Positions 55,096 to 64,000 of a DNA stretch of 64,000 nucleotides are shown one piece after another. The stretch is from Cliona cf. orientalis. Taxonomy: Eukaryota; Porifera; Demospongiae; Clionaida; Clionaidae. A model generated the notes under the pieces. It was not told where the DNA came from. It ran no database searches and saw only the letters and a program-made list of their open reading frames with translations. The position numbers and the translations under genes were made by a program. The first letter of the stretch is position 1, and every line of letters begins with the position of its first letter. The stretch is from assembly GCA_963930775.1 (NCBI GenBank), contig OZ005689.1, forward strand, positions 27,602,044-27,666,043. The letters are read 5' to 3'.

Positions 55096-55451
55096 TAGAA
55101 ACTGGTTAAACGCATGCGCTTATAAAACGTGGTAGCAAGAAAATATGCGCTTAACAAAAAGTATGCACTTAACAGGAAGCATGCGCTTAATTAAAGTGCT
55201 AAAACACGGTAGGTGGGGCGTGCGTAACGTGTCGAAAGTAGAAAGGCCTACAGCGATGGCCAAGAAGCGACCAGAGAGCGTAATTTTCGATGTTTTCTTC
55301 TCCAGCCTACTTCTAGCCTTCTTTCTGGGCTCGTGTAACTGATCGCTCGTCATTTAGGTGGCTTGCTGGGCATGTGCGCTTAACAAAGAGTGGTAAAGCT
55401 CGCACAAAACTATGCGCTTAACAGCAAGCAGCGCTTAACAATCAGTTTCTA
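55096..55451. mobile_element. MITE with reiterated GCGCTTAAC motif
   Basis: Ends TAGAAACTGGTTAAACGC and, inverted, GCGCTTAACAATCAGTTTCT A. The motif GCGCTTA(AC), or with one change, occurs about seven times through the element. 356 bp, no coding sequence supported. Confidence 0.75.
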
Positions 55452-56671
55452 TGGCATCCCCTATATGGTACATGCATGTGCATGCAATACGCTTATAGTG
55501 TGGTAAACTATTCTAAGATAAAACTATAGATAAAATTGACAACAGTACAAGGTACACAGCTTCAGAAGCAAACAAATCAATGTGTTCCTATAGACCAATA
55601 CCAGATTATGCCACTAGTGAATGCATGTCCATTCTCTACATGCATTGTAGGCTCACATCTCTCCAGATCAGGCTGCTGAGGAGCTGGGGGGGGTGGTAGT
55701 AGTGGCTGTGGTTGGCCTATTGTGGTTCTGTGAAGCACCAATTGGGAGATAGCTATACATGCATAACTTCAGTCAGAAAGGGGTTAAGTTAAAATGGCAA
55801 TATGTAAACAGTATAGTATGCTGTAGTGGTGGCTGGCCAGCAATGCTTGTAATTACACCTTATACACAAAGGCACAATTCTAGAGGTTGCACCACTCACA
55901 TGGTGTATCTCATCTATCTCTCTGGTCACTTTTATCCGTTCTCTCTCACTCCCTCTCCTCCTCTCCCTCTCTCTCTTTCTTCTCTCCCACTTTCTCAGCC
56001 CCATCTGGGTCTTTGCCATAGCCCTACATGTTATGTCTTCCTAGTCTAAGTCTGGGGCAGAGAGAGAATCCATGATTCCATGGATGCACACAAAAGTACA
56101 AGTGTGTGTCTACAGATTGCTTAATGTGCATACTGGGTATATGTATGTGCTCTGTAGAGCTCTAGTTATAGTGCCTGCTTCTGCTTGCAATATTGAAATG
56201 AGAGAGTGGCTTGGGGACAGGCTAGCATAGTCCCTGGCTAGACTACTATGCCAGTGTTGGGATTGCACCTTTGATGCCAACTCATAGACTAAGTTTATTC
56301 CATGTATACATGTATACATCCATGTAAGAGGAGTTAAGGCTTGCACTGCTAGCATACCCATGTTGCTCTCTCCCCCCCCTCCCCCCTCCCAAATCTCTTT
56401 CTCTCTTCCTTTCATTTCCCTCCCCTCCTTCTCTCCCTCATTTTAGCTCTTTGCAAGGGATGTAATACTGGTCTCTCCTCCCTCACCTTTCCCCCCTCTC
56501 TCTATTTCACTCTCTCTCCTCTGGTTCCCTTTTTCCTCTCTCCCACTCAGCTCTTCTTGTCATTAATCCTTTCTGTACTAAATGACCAGGGTGAGCCCCT
56601 AAGAGCACAGTTAATGTGTGTATTGATTTACATCCCCAGATGTGCAGAGGTGACTACTATATATATATATA

Positions 56672-57206
56672 CCGTATCCTCCCGAAAATAAGCCCCCTCC
56701 CCTCTTTGACCGTCAAGTTCTTGCACAGGTATGTTTGCCTCGATTATAAGCCCCCCTCCCACCAAGTAGAGTGCACACGCATATACACGTGCATGCGAGC
56801 GCAAACGTACGTACGTAACCCCGCCCTTCAATTGACTACGAGTACAAAGAGGAATCTTTTGTATTAGCTATGGTGGTGGCATTTAGAAAGCCTATCTTGA
56901 AGTCATTCTGTTATGATGGCACTTCTAGCTTGGCGAAGACACTTATGAGCCGGTCAAGATGCTTTTGCTTTCCTCTGAAGACATACACACATGGAACAAC
57001 AAGTCCTTTCCCCACCGCCGATCGTCGTCTGTTGCCGTCTACTTGACAGGTCATCTCGCTGCGCTCTTAGCTACAGCAGCTAGTAAACCACTGGCCAAGG
57101 GGGGCTTATATTCGAGGGAAAGTGCATATTCGAAAATAAGCCCCTTCCCCAGTCTAGGTCATGTCTATTGCAAAAAAAGGGGGGGCTTATTTTCGGGAGG
57201 ATACGG
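56672..57206. mobile_element. MITE, CCGTATCCTCCCG ends, TA-flanked
   Basis: Ends CCGTATCCTCCCGAAAATAA and its inverse TTATTTTCGGGAGGATACGG, TA at 56670-56671 and 57207-57208. 535 bp. AAAATAAGCCCC or ATTATAAGCCCC repeats occur near both ends and again inside (GATTATAAGCCCCCCTCCCA at 56739; CGAAAATAAGCCCC at 57131). Inserted in the pyrimidine repeat cluster beside a TA tract. Confidence 0.88.
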
Positions 57207-57358
57207 TATATTATATATATTATATATACAAGTTTGTTGGTAGTTGCTTAGCAACCAAAGCTTTTATAGGCAATTTGCCGGCTATGGGAAGGGGTTGGGT
57301 CATCATAAAGTAGGCCAATGATGAACAGAGGTCAACTACCAACAAAAATAATACAATA

Positions 57359-57433
57359 GTTATCTGCCAGTAATTGGGGTCAATTGGACCATGCATCTCA
57401 TGTATCTCAAGCACCCCAATTACTGGCAGATAA
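57359..57433. repeat. 75-bp hairpin
   Basis: GTTATCTGCCAGTAATTGGG at 57359 is inverted at 57413-57433 (CCCCAATTACTGGCAGATAA). Spacer about 32 bp. No gene. Confidence 0.8.
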
Positions 57434-58721
57434 CCCTTATGTACATGTAGCCACTGGTATACCACCTACTGTGTGCAGTGTACAGTGAGTTATTTCAAGT
57501 TAACCCCTTTCTGACTACCAAGTGGCAGAAATAAAATACAGCAATTACAGCCACAAGTCAGCTTTGGTTGCTCTACCAACACCTATTGGCCAAGCTGTGG
57601 GGGAGGGGTATACACCTTCATGCAGGTCCGTCTCTACTGATTTACCAAGTATGTAGGTTAATTGCCCCTCTCTAGACTCCTAAAGACCAACCACAATAAG
57701 CCAACCACAGCCACAACCCCAACCCCAGCTGGTACATAGCAACAGTGCCAATTGGGCGGATGGCTAGATCAGATAACTTCAGTGAGAAAGGGGTTAACTT
57801 GCATGGTGCAGTGCCTGGGGCACCAGCTTGTAACATTGAAAATGTGAGAGTGGCTTGGTAGAGTAGTCCCTGGCTAGACTACTGTGCCAGTGTTGGGATT
57901 GCACCTTTGATGCCAACTCATAGTTTATTCCATGCATACATGTACATGCACATGCAAGAGGAGTTAAGGCTTGCATTGCTAGGATGCCCATGTTGCTCTC
58001 CCCCCCCCCCTCCCAAATCTCTTTCTCTCTTCCTCTCATTTCCCTCCCCTCCTTCTCTCCCTCATTTTAGCTCTTTGCAAGGGATGTAATACTGGTCTCT
58101 CCTCCCTCACCTTTCCCCCCTCTCTCTATTTCACTCTCTCTCCTCTGGTTCCCTTTTTCCTCTCTCCCACTCAGCTCTTCTTGTCATTAATCCTTTCTGT
58201 ACTAAATGACCAGGGTGAGCCCCTAAGAGCACAGTTAACGTGTGCATTGATTTACATCCCCAGATGTGCAGAGGTGACTACCAGGGCCCTTATCGCGCAT
58301 TTTCCGAATATTCATTTTAAAATGCTTATAACCTAGCAAGTATAGCAGCTATAGACTTGAACTTTGGTATGATAATCCATGTATCATCCTGCTACACGCA
58401 CAAGTAATTCCAAGCCCCATCCATTCCCGGTATGGGCGAAGCAAGCGGACGCATTCGAAAATCAAGACAGTGGCTGCAATATAACTGACTTGTTAGATCT
58501 TGACATAGGAATTTAATTAGTACCTATTCTTTCACATTGAGCTTATTTCCCACAGTATCACTGTGTACACTAACATGAACTTGTTTGAGACTACAATATT
58601 GATGTACCTCTGTATTGGAGAATATTCTGTCACTAGTTACCTAGGTAACATCTAACAAGTAGAGAATGGACATGCATTCACTAGTGGCATAATCTGGTAT
58701 TGGTCTATAGGAACACATTGA

Positions 58722-59122
58722 CATAGGCTCCAACCTTTCCTGAACAGCTCCAGGGACATGGACCACACCCACTAGATCTGTCCATCATTAATTAAAATTC
58801 CACCCACACCACACCCAAAATGATTGAATTTGATGACCACAAAGCCCAGAATATGTTATCTAGAGCATGAATGTGCAAGCCTAGTTGACCTCTTGTAGTG
58901 TTGCTACTGTAAAAACCAAAGTTTGTAAGGCACTACCACAAGCAGCTTGTTCATTTTACCACCAATAAGTGATTAGTTGTACTACTCTACTACAGTGTTT
59001 ATGCTAGTGTCTGGACCTCTTCCGGGACCAATAATACAATTGTAGTAGAGCCTTCCGGGACGCGGGACAATTGCTAATAATCCGGGACTGTCCCGGAGAT
59101 TCAGGGACAGTTGGAGCCTATG
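58722..59122. mobile_element. 401-bp insertion (hAT-like MITE) with a paralogous empty site
   Basis: Ends CATAGGCTCCAAC and GTTGGAGCCTATG, flanked by CATTGA on both sides (58716-58721 and 59123-59128). The inverted paralogue at 55520-55640 has the same flanks joined with a single CATTGA, so it is the empty site. Interior holds GGGACA/CGGGAC-type repeats near 59030-59110. Short TIRs and a ~6-bp duplication suggest a hAT-type origin. Confidence 0.88.
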
Positions 59123-60292
59123 CATTGATTTGTTTGCTTCTGAAGCTGTGTGCCTTGTACTGTTGTCAATTTTATCTATTTATCATGACCAATCAGAATA
59201 CAGGTTTGAAAGCTTGTGGTATCTTGCCACCTAGCCAATATACTATTCTGTGACCAATTAGATCCATGACTTGCTTATTGCCAGGCCCTACTGACGACCA
59301 ATCAGATTCATGATTACACAGTAAATTGTGTCCCACCTCACAGTGTGGAGCTACCAACAAGCCTCCTCAGTGCCTGGCAACAATTCTCACCTCAGCTTCT
59401 CTCTCTTCAAGAAAAATTAATGCTCACAATGCACCCCAAGGACAGATGCAGCATCACTGAGGTCTACAAGTACCTCAATGATTCATGGTTCCTCTCCTTT
59501 CCATCCATCTTTCAGTGACAACTGCTGCTGAGAGGGGGGGAGTAGTGGCTGTGGTTGGCCTATTGTGGTTCTGTGCAGCACCAATTGGGAGATGGCTATA
59601 CATGCATAACTTCAGTCAATCATGGATTCTCTCTCTGCCCCAGACTTAGACTAGGAAGACATGACATGTTAACAACATAGTGGTGGCTGGCCAGCAATGC
59701 TTGTAATTACACCATATGCACAGAGGCACAAATCTAGAGGTTGCACCACTCACATGGTGTATACATGTATCTCATCTATCTCTCTGGTCACTTTTATCCC
59801 TCTCTCTCTCACTCCCTCTCCCTCCCTCTCTCTTCTTTCTACTCTCCCACTTTCTCCCAATCTGGGTCTTTGCAATACCCCTACATGTTACTAAATAAAA
59901 TGTGTGCCTGCCCCCCCCCCCCCTTCACCACAACCCTATGAGTACAGTTATTTTCAATACTACCATGGAGTGCCTGGATATAATTTAGAAGCTAACATAT
60001 AGTCCCTGGCTAGACTAATATGCCAGTATTTGTATTGCATCACTGACTCCCCATGTACCTCATGATCTTTTTTTTCATTTCAAGCAGACCACACACTAAG
60101 CAGGAAAAAAATAACCTCATGATTTTTTTTTATTTCTATGCCTAAAAGGGACCCAAATGAGTTAATCAAGCTACCCTGCCCATATGTTGCTCCCATCATC
60201 CCCCCCCCCCCCCCAAATCTTTCTCCCTGTTCCTCTCTTCTTCCCTCCCTCCTCTTTTTCTCCCTAATTTTACATGTAGCTCTTTGTACGTA

Positions 60293-60676
60293 CCATATTT
60301 ATTCGAACGGAAACTGCACCCTGATTAATAGTTGCCCTCGAATAGTAGCCGCACATGGAGCTCTGCAAAAGAAATAGTAGCCGCCCTCAAATAGTAGCTG
60401 CACGCATGCGTGAACACAATTAAATGGGTGTGGCCATGATCGCAAGCCATGAACGATCGCTAGTTTGAGGCAAAAACATGGCAGAAAAGGTCCTTACTTT
60501 GGTTCTGCTGCTTATTAAATTTTATCGACCATTTATTGGAAAATTAGTCCTGAAATTGAGTCTATTATGTCAAGAAGTGTTGCTCCAAATTAATAAAAGC
60601 CGCCCTCAATTAGTAGCCGCACTCCAGCAAGGCTGAAATTAAATAGCAGCCACGGCTAGTATTCGAATAAATACGG
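60293..60676. mobile_element. MITE, CCGTATTTATTCGAA ends, TA-flanked
   Basis: Left end CCATATTTATTCGAACGG and right end TATTCGAATAAATACGG, TA at 60291-60292 and 60677-60678. Inside, AATAGTAGCCGC or close variants occur about six times. 384 bp. Confidence 0.85.
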
Positions 60677-60899
60677 TACATGTATATACTTGTATGCATG
60701 TCATTAACAAAATTCCTTCCAGTTAAAGTTACAAGCAGCCACAACATACACATACATGTATACAGTTGTACTACCAGCAGTCATACATATACAATGTACA
60801 TGTACATAATACTAAGGCCAAATGGAATCCCCCCCTCCTCTATGATACTACCAGCAGACGTACATCAGGCTTTCATTTAGGATTTTCGTGAAGGGGGGC

Positions 60900-61420
60900 A
60901 AACACGATAATTACGAAGTTAAAGGAGGGCGAGGACTATAGCAATACTTAGTATTTTTTCATTCATAAAGAATAGTACATTAGGGGGGTCTGGGGGTATG
61001 CTCCCCCAGGAAAGTTTTTTAACTCTATAACCTCTGAGACTGTTCTGGTGGCTTCTGAGCACTTGGTTGGGGAGAAGCCTGTCAGTGATATCCCTCCCTT
61101 TTAATAGTCAAATGTTGGATGGGGAATGTGTGTCCTAACACGCGTAGAGCACGACGCTTCAGATAGTTTGTAGGTTAAATATGAGCAAAACTGCCATGTT
61201 GGACACTTTCATCATTACATGTACATGTACATGTATTGTATGTATGGTTGGTGGCTATTCTCAAGGGGGGCAGCCAGCTTTCAAGGGGGGGGGGGAGAGG
61301 GGGAGAGGGGGGGAGTCCCCCCCCCCCCCCCCCAAAACGAAACCTGTACATGTACAGAAATACTAAGGCCAAATGGAATCCCCCCTCCTCTCTGACTACA
61401 AAACAGCCCCTACATGTGTT
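60900..61420. repeat. Fragmented repeat with G/C runs and a CTGGGGG palindrome
   Basis: TCTGGGGGTATGCTCCCCCA near 60990 matches the palindrome near the hAT right end (43830) and the block at 63870. AATACTAAGGCCAAATGGAA occurs at 60810 and again at 61360. Long G and C runs at 61283-61335 make unreal open frames. Confidence 0.6.
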
Positions 61421-62240
61421 TAGGGCTTTGTCCACAACAGAAAGGATGATTCATTGAACCACTATTAGTATTTATAAGCTACATGTAAAACTAAGAAGTA
61501 CAAGTTCACAGCTTCAGATAAACAGATCCTAGCGAGTGTAGTAGAATGATGAAAGAATATTCATAGTTCCAGAGATACATGTGTAAGCGTTTTAAAATGA
61601 AAATTCGGAAATGCACAAAGTGGTCCCTTTTCTCATATCGTGTCACATATGGTTGTGGTTATAAGTAGCTATCAAAGGCTCAGTGCTTTATCTTGGTGGG
61701 TATACCGGTTTCAAGATGAAATCCAGTATCAGCTCGTTGGTACTATACTATACATTGAGGAGAGGCTTGGATTAATTATGACATTGTCTCAGAATATCTC
61801 TCTCCTACATTCTCTCTCTTCTTCCTCTTCTCTCTCTCCCCCTTCTCCTTCCTTTTCCCCTCTCTCACACTCTCTCTTCCTTTTTTTCTGTCTCTCTCTC
61901 CTCTGATTCCCCTCTTTCTCCCTCTCTTTCTCTATCCCTCTCCCTCTCAGCTCTTTGCCACATTCATTAGCCCTTTCCATAGAAATATGGCCAGGATGAG
62001 CCCCTAAGAAAAGTGGAGATATACAATCATAGCCACAGATCCAGTTAGGTTACTGCAGGTCTCTGCCTCCTAGATCCTAACTGCCTCCCTTCAAGACCAC
62101 AACAAGCCAACCACAGCCACTACCCCAGCTTATAGCAACAGTGCCAATTTGGCAGATGGCTATATCTGATAACTACAGTGAGAAAGGGGTTAACTTAAAG
62201 ATAGAAATAATGTAAATAGTAGAGGGCGGCGGTGGTGGCC

Positions 62241-64000
62241 AGCAATGCAGCTCTCATGTAATTACATTACACCAAAAAAAACAAAAAAACTAAAAAACTG
62301 TAACCATTACCTGTTGCTACAATGTAGTGTACACTCACTACAGACTGTCACAGTACTGCATGCAAAGCTAGCCTAGCACTGTATACCTGTACACTGTAAC
62401 ATGTACATGTATACATGTACACATGTACAGGTGCATGTCCATACAAACACCCTGCAGCTTCAATGTCAGAAAGCTCCATGCCATGCCAGCTGCATTATTA
62501 CTACACATGGAAAAAATTGAAAATACACACTCTTCTGATAAAGGTTGTCAATTGTTCCATACCAGGTATACATATTTATTTACCGTACTTAATCTAATAC
62601 TATGCATGGAAAAAAGTAATTTCAATTTTGAAAAACGTGTTTTTTCACCAATCGCTCCATATAATATAAACATTCTGAGAATTCTTAAAATGCTAATTTA
62701 TTGCATTAACAAGTTTAGATCATTACATGCCCAGTAGCAATTTATTTTCTGCGGTTATCAGGTGATGATGATATAATCTATGAGGTAATTGCCAGAATAT
62801 TCAGGGCCTTCGTGGAGCTTTTCTGCGATTTGAAAATCTGTGTATATCTGATACATTACCCAGCGAATATACTACAAGCTAAGCGCTATTTTCTCCGACA
62901 AGCCGAATTTTATGCGTTCTCTTGGCTGATATAATCCCGTGGATAAATAAAGCTAGCCTTGTGCTATAACATATAGCATGCACGCAGCGTGCCATGCCAT
63001 GACCAACCTAATCTAATGTTCAGATGCTGTATGACGCTGACGAGTTCGTCTCCTGTGATTGAAAATTGTCAGTGTCAAGGTCGAGAGTCGGTCTCAGACT
63101 CCATCTCTGCGATTGAGGCGCCGGCATTGATGTGGCTTGGACTGTGCACGCTGTGTACACACTATATTGACGACCTTCTACCATACGAACCTTTTATGCA
63201 GCTACTGGGCATGTGGTCAAGTTTAGTAAAACACTGTAATAGCCCAAGGAAACAAAGTTGTAGGGATTCTATCAAAATCCTGTAGGGGTTCTACCACAAT
63301 GTCATATAGGTACCTGACAATGAACAATCAAATTGTTACAGGTATGATCTAAGGGCACTATGAGCCCAATAATGTGTGTCCTACATGTAGCTCCCCCTAG
63401 ATACTGCAGTTCAACCAATTGGATCACTGTATTAGTAGGACCTACTAATGCTACTTAGATGGCTACGTACATTTTGCTATATTACTATAGATATCTTACA
63501 TTCTGATTTGGTTCCATAGGGCATCATTGCTTCAGTCAGCAGATAGCTAGGTATGTAGTGCTATAACATCACAAGCATTATTTAGAACATTTCAACAATG
63601 CTAGCAAGGCCACTTAGTTATGCACATGAGCAGAAAGAACAAGTGCATCATGCATTGATTAGGCACTGTCAAAATGTGTGGCTATGATGGCCAACAAAAA
63701 GAGGGGGAACACCCTAGGATTTCCACTCTCTGAAATTGCCAAGTATTATAATATTAATACATAACAATATTACTGCTGAGTGTGATAAAATTAATATACA
63801 ACATAATATTACTTTTTGCGTATAATATTATTGCACCAGAAACAGTCAGAGGTTATAAATTTTGAAATTTTCCTGGGAAAGCAAGCCCCCAGACGCCCTA
63901 TGCTACTGCCCTCTATAAAGGTTTACAAACATAGCCCTGACATTGGGCCACCACGGCAGCCCATTAGTCCAGCCATACATGTACATGTACATGTACTTCC
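62241..64000. other. No gene recognised
   Basis: Dense TACATGTA-type palindromes at 62398-62430 and 63980-63995. The open frame at 62989-63285 has no family motif. A CCTGGGAAAGCAAGCCCCCA block near 63870 is a degenerate copy of the repeat noted at 43830 and 60990. Confidence 0.4.

Larger units (their letters stand above)
55500..62240. repeat. Rearranged cluster of pyrimidine-rich repeat units
   Basis: Units recur several times: 56226-56660 and 57862-58280 are near-identical direct copies of ~420 bp (GTCCCTGGCTAGACTACT ... polypyrimidine ... AAATGACCAGGGTGAGCCCC); a weaker third lies at 61790-62030. GGCTGTGGTTGGCCTATTGT and GGCTGGCCAGCAATGCTTGT occur at 55.7-55.9 and 59.54-59.70 kb in the same order, while TCTAAGTCTGGGGCAGAGAG (56045) is inverted at 59630. 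A 120-bp block at 55520-55640 is inverted and split at 58661-58721 and 59123-59176. Long CT-rich tracts (e.g. 55915-56000, 56365-56560, 57995-58170, 59790-59860, 61795-61950) are part of the unit. No protein-coding frames are supported. Confidence 0.75.

Noticed and set aside
55789-56560. Arg/Glu- or Ser/Leu-rich open frames in CT tracts
   Set aside because: Low-complexity polypyrimidine sequence read in frame; no conserved motifs.
61175-61457. Gly- and Pro-rich frames
   Set aside because: Translation of G and C homopolymer runs.
62989-63285. 98-codon open frame
   Set aside because: No domain, no splice-supported neighbours; considered chance.
1-64000. tRNA, rRNA or other structural RNA genes
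   Set aside because: I looked for A/B-box and rRNA-like blocks while reading and saw none convincing; a dedicated covariance search was not possible.

Overview
The window looks like a transposon graveyard from an animal nuclear genome, most likely an early-branching metazoan; a demosponge is my best guess. The reasons are very short introns (about 55-150 bp) with clean GT/AG borders, a high density of the palindrome TACATGTA, no operon-like gene packing, and a DNA-transposon mix (KDZ, Merlin, Helitron, hAT, piggyBac, CACTA-like, MULE-like) of the kind known from sponges and cnidarians. I cannot prove the species from sequence alone. I saw no retrovirus, LTR element or Polinton.

1-7.6 kb: a multi-exon KDZ (Kyakuja/Dileera/Zisupton) transposase gene on the minus strand runs off the left edge. 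Next is a decayed RecQ-like helicase on the minus strand, whose 5' side lies against a terminal repeat (TAGCCTCG...) that sits inside a piggyBac remnant. 7.6-10.4 kb: a foldback repeat, then the last three exons of a BEN-domain gene on the minus strand.

10.4-22.6 kb is the most interesting part. One 12.2-kb block is bounded by inverted TAGCCTCG... termini and flanked by a perfect 9-bp target duplication. It holds a second RecQ-like helicase gene (plus) and, convergent with it, a DUF6589-family gene (minus). The DUF6589 gene is split by a hAT-type MITE. A foldback MITE and a second inverted-repeat element follow, then a ~7-kb Helitron-like element (DUF6570 region, HUH Rep, PIF1 helicase, OTU protease), itself split by a complete Merlin transposon. 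A 144-bp perfect hairpin at 53.4 kb has the same ends and also a 9-bp duplication. I read this as a helicase-plus-DUF6589 DNA transposon family with its own miniature derivative.

22.6-31 kb: a decayed MULE-like SWIM transposase gene containing a pogo-type MITE and a decapeptide-coding minisatellite, then a decayed CACTA (En/Spm)-like transposase gene. 31-34.5 kb: MITEs, a direct duplication and a short unrecognised coding piece. 34.6-37.6 kb: a complete piggyBac with TTAA ends. 38-40.6 kb: MITEs. 40.6-43.9 kb: a complete hAT element with 5-bp target duplications. Both the piggyBac and hAT transposases are open except for one in-frame TGA each. 44-46.3 kb: a foldback element with ~400-bp arms. 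47-47.6 kb: the 3' end of a LINE. 49-50.1 kb: a three-exon gene with a possible PIN-like nuclease fold and one in-frame stop.

50-64 kb: no convincing genes. It holds several TA-flanked MITE families that all begin CCGTA, perfect hairpins, homopolymer runs, and a locally duplicated and partly inverted pyrimidine-rich repeat cluster (55.5-62.2 kb). One pair of copies there gives a filled/empty site for a 401-bp insertion.

Apart from the BEN gene and possibly the PIN-like gene, nothing here looks like a host gene.
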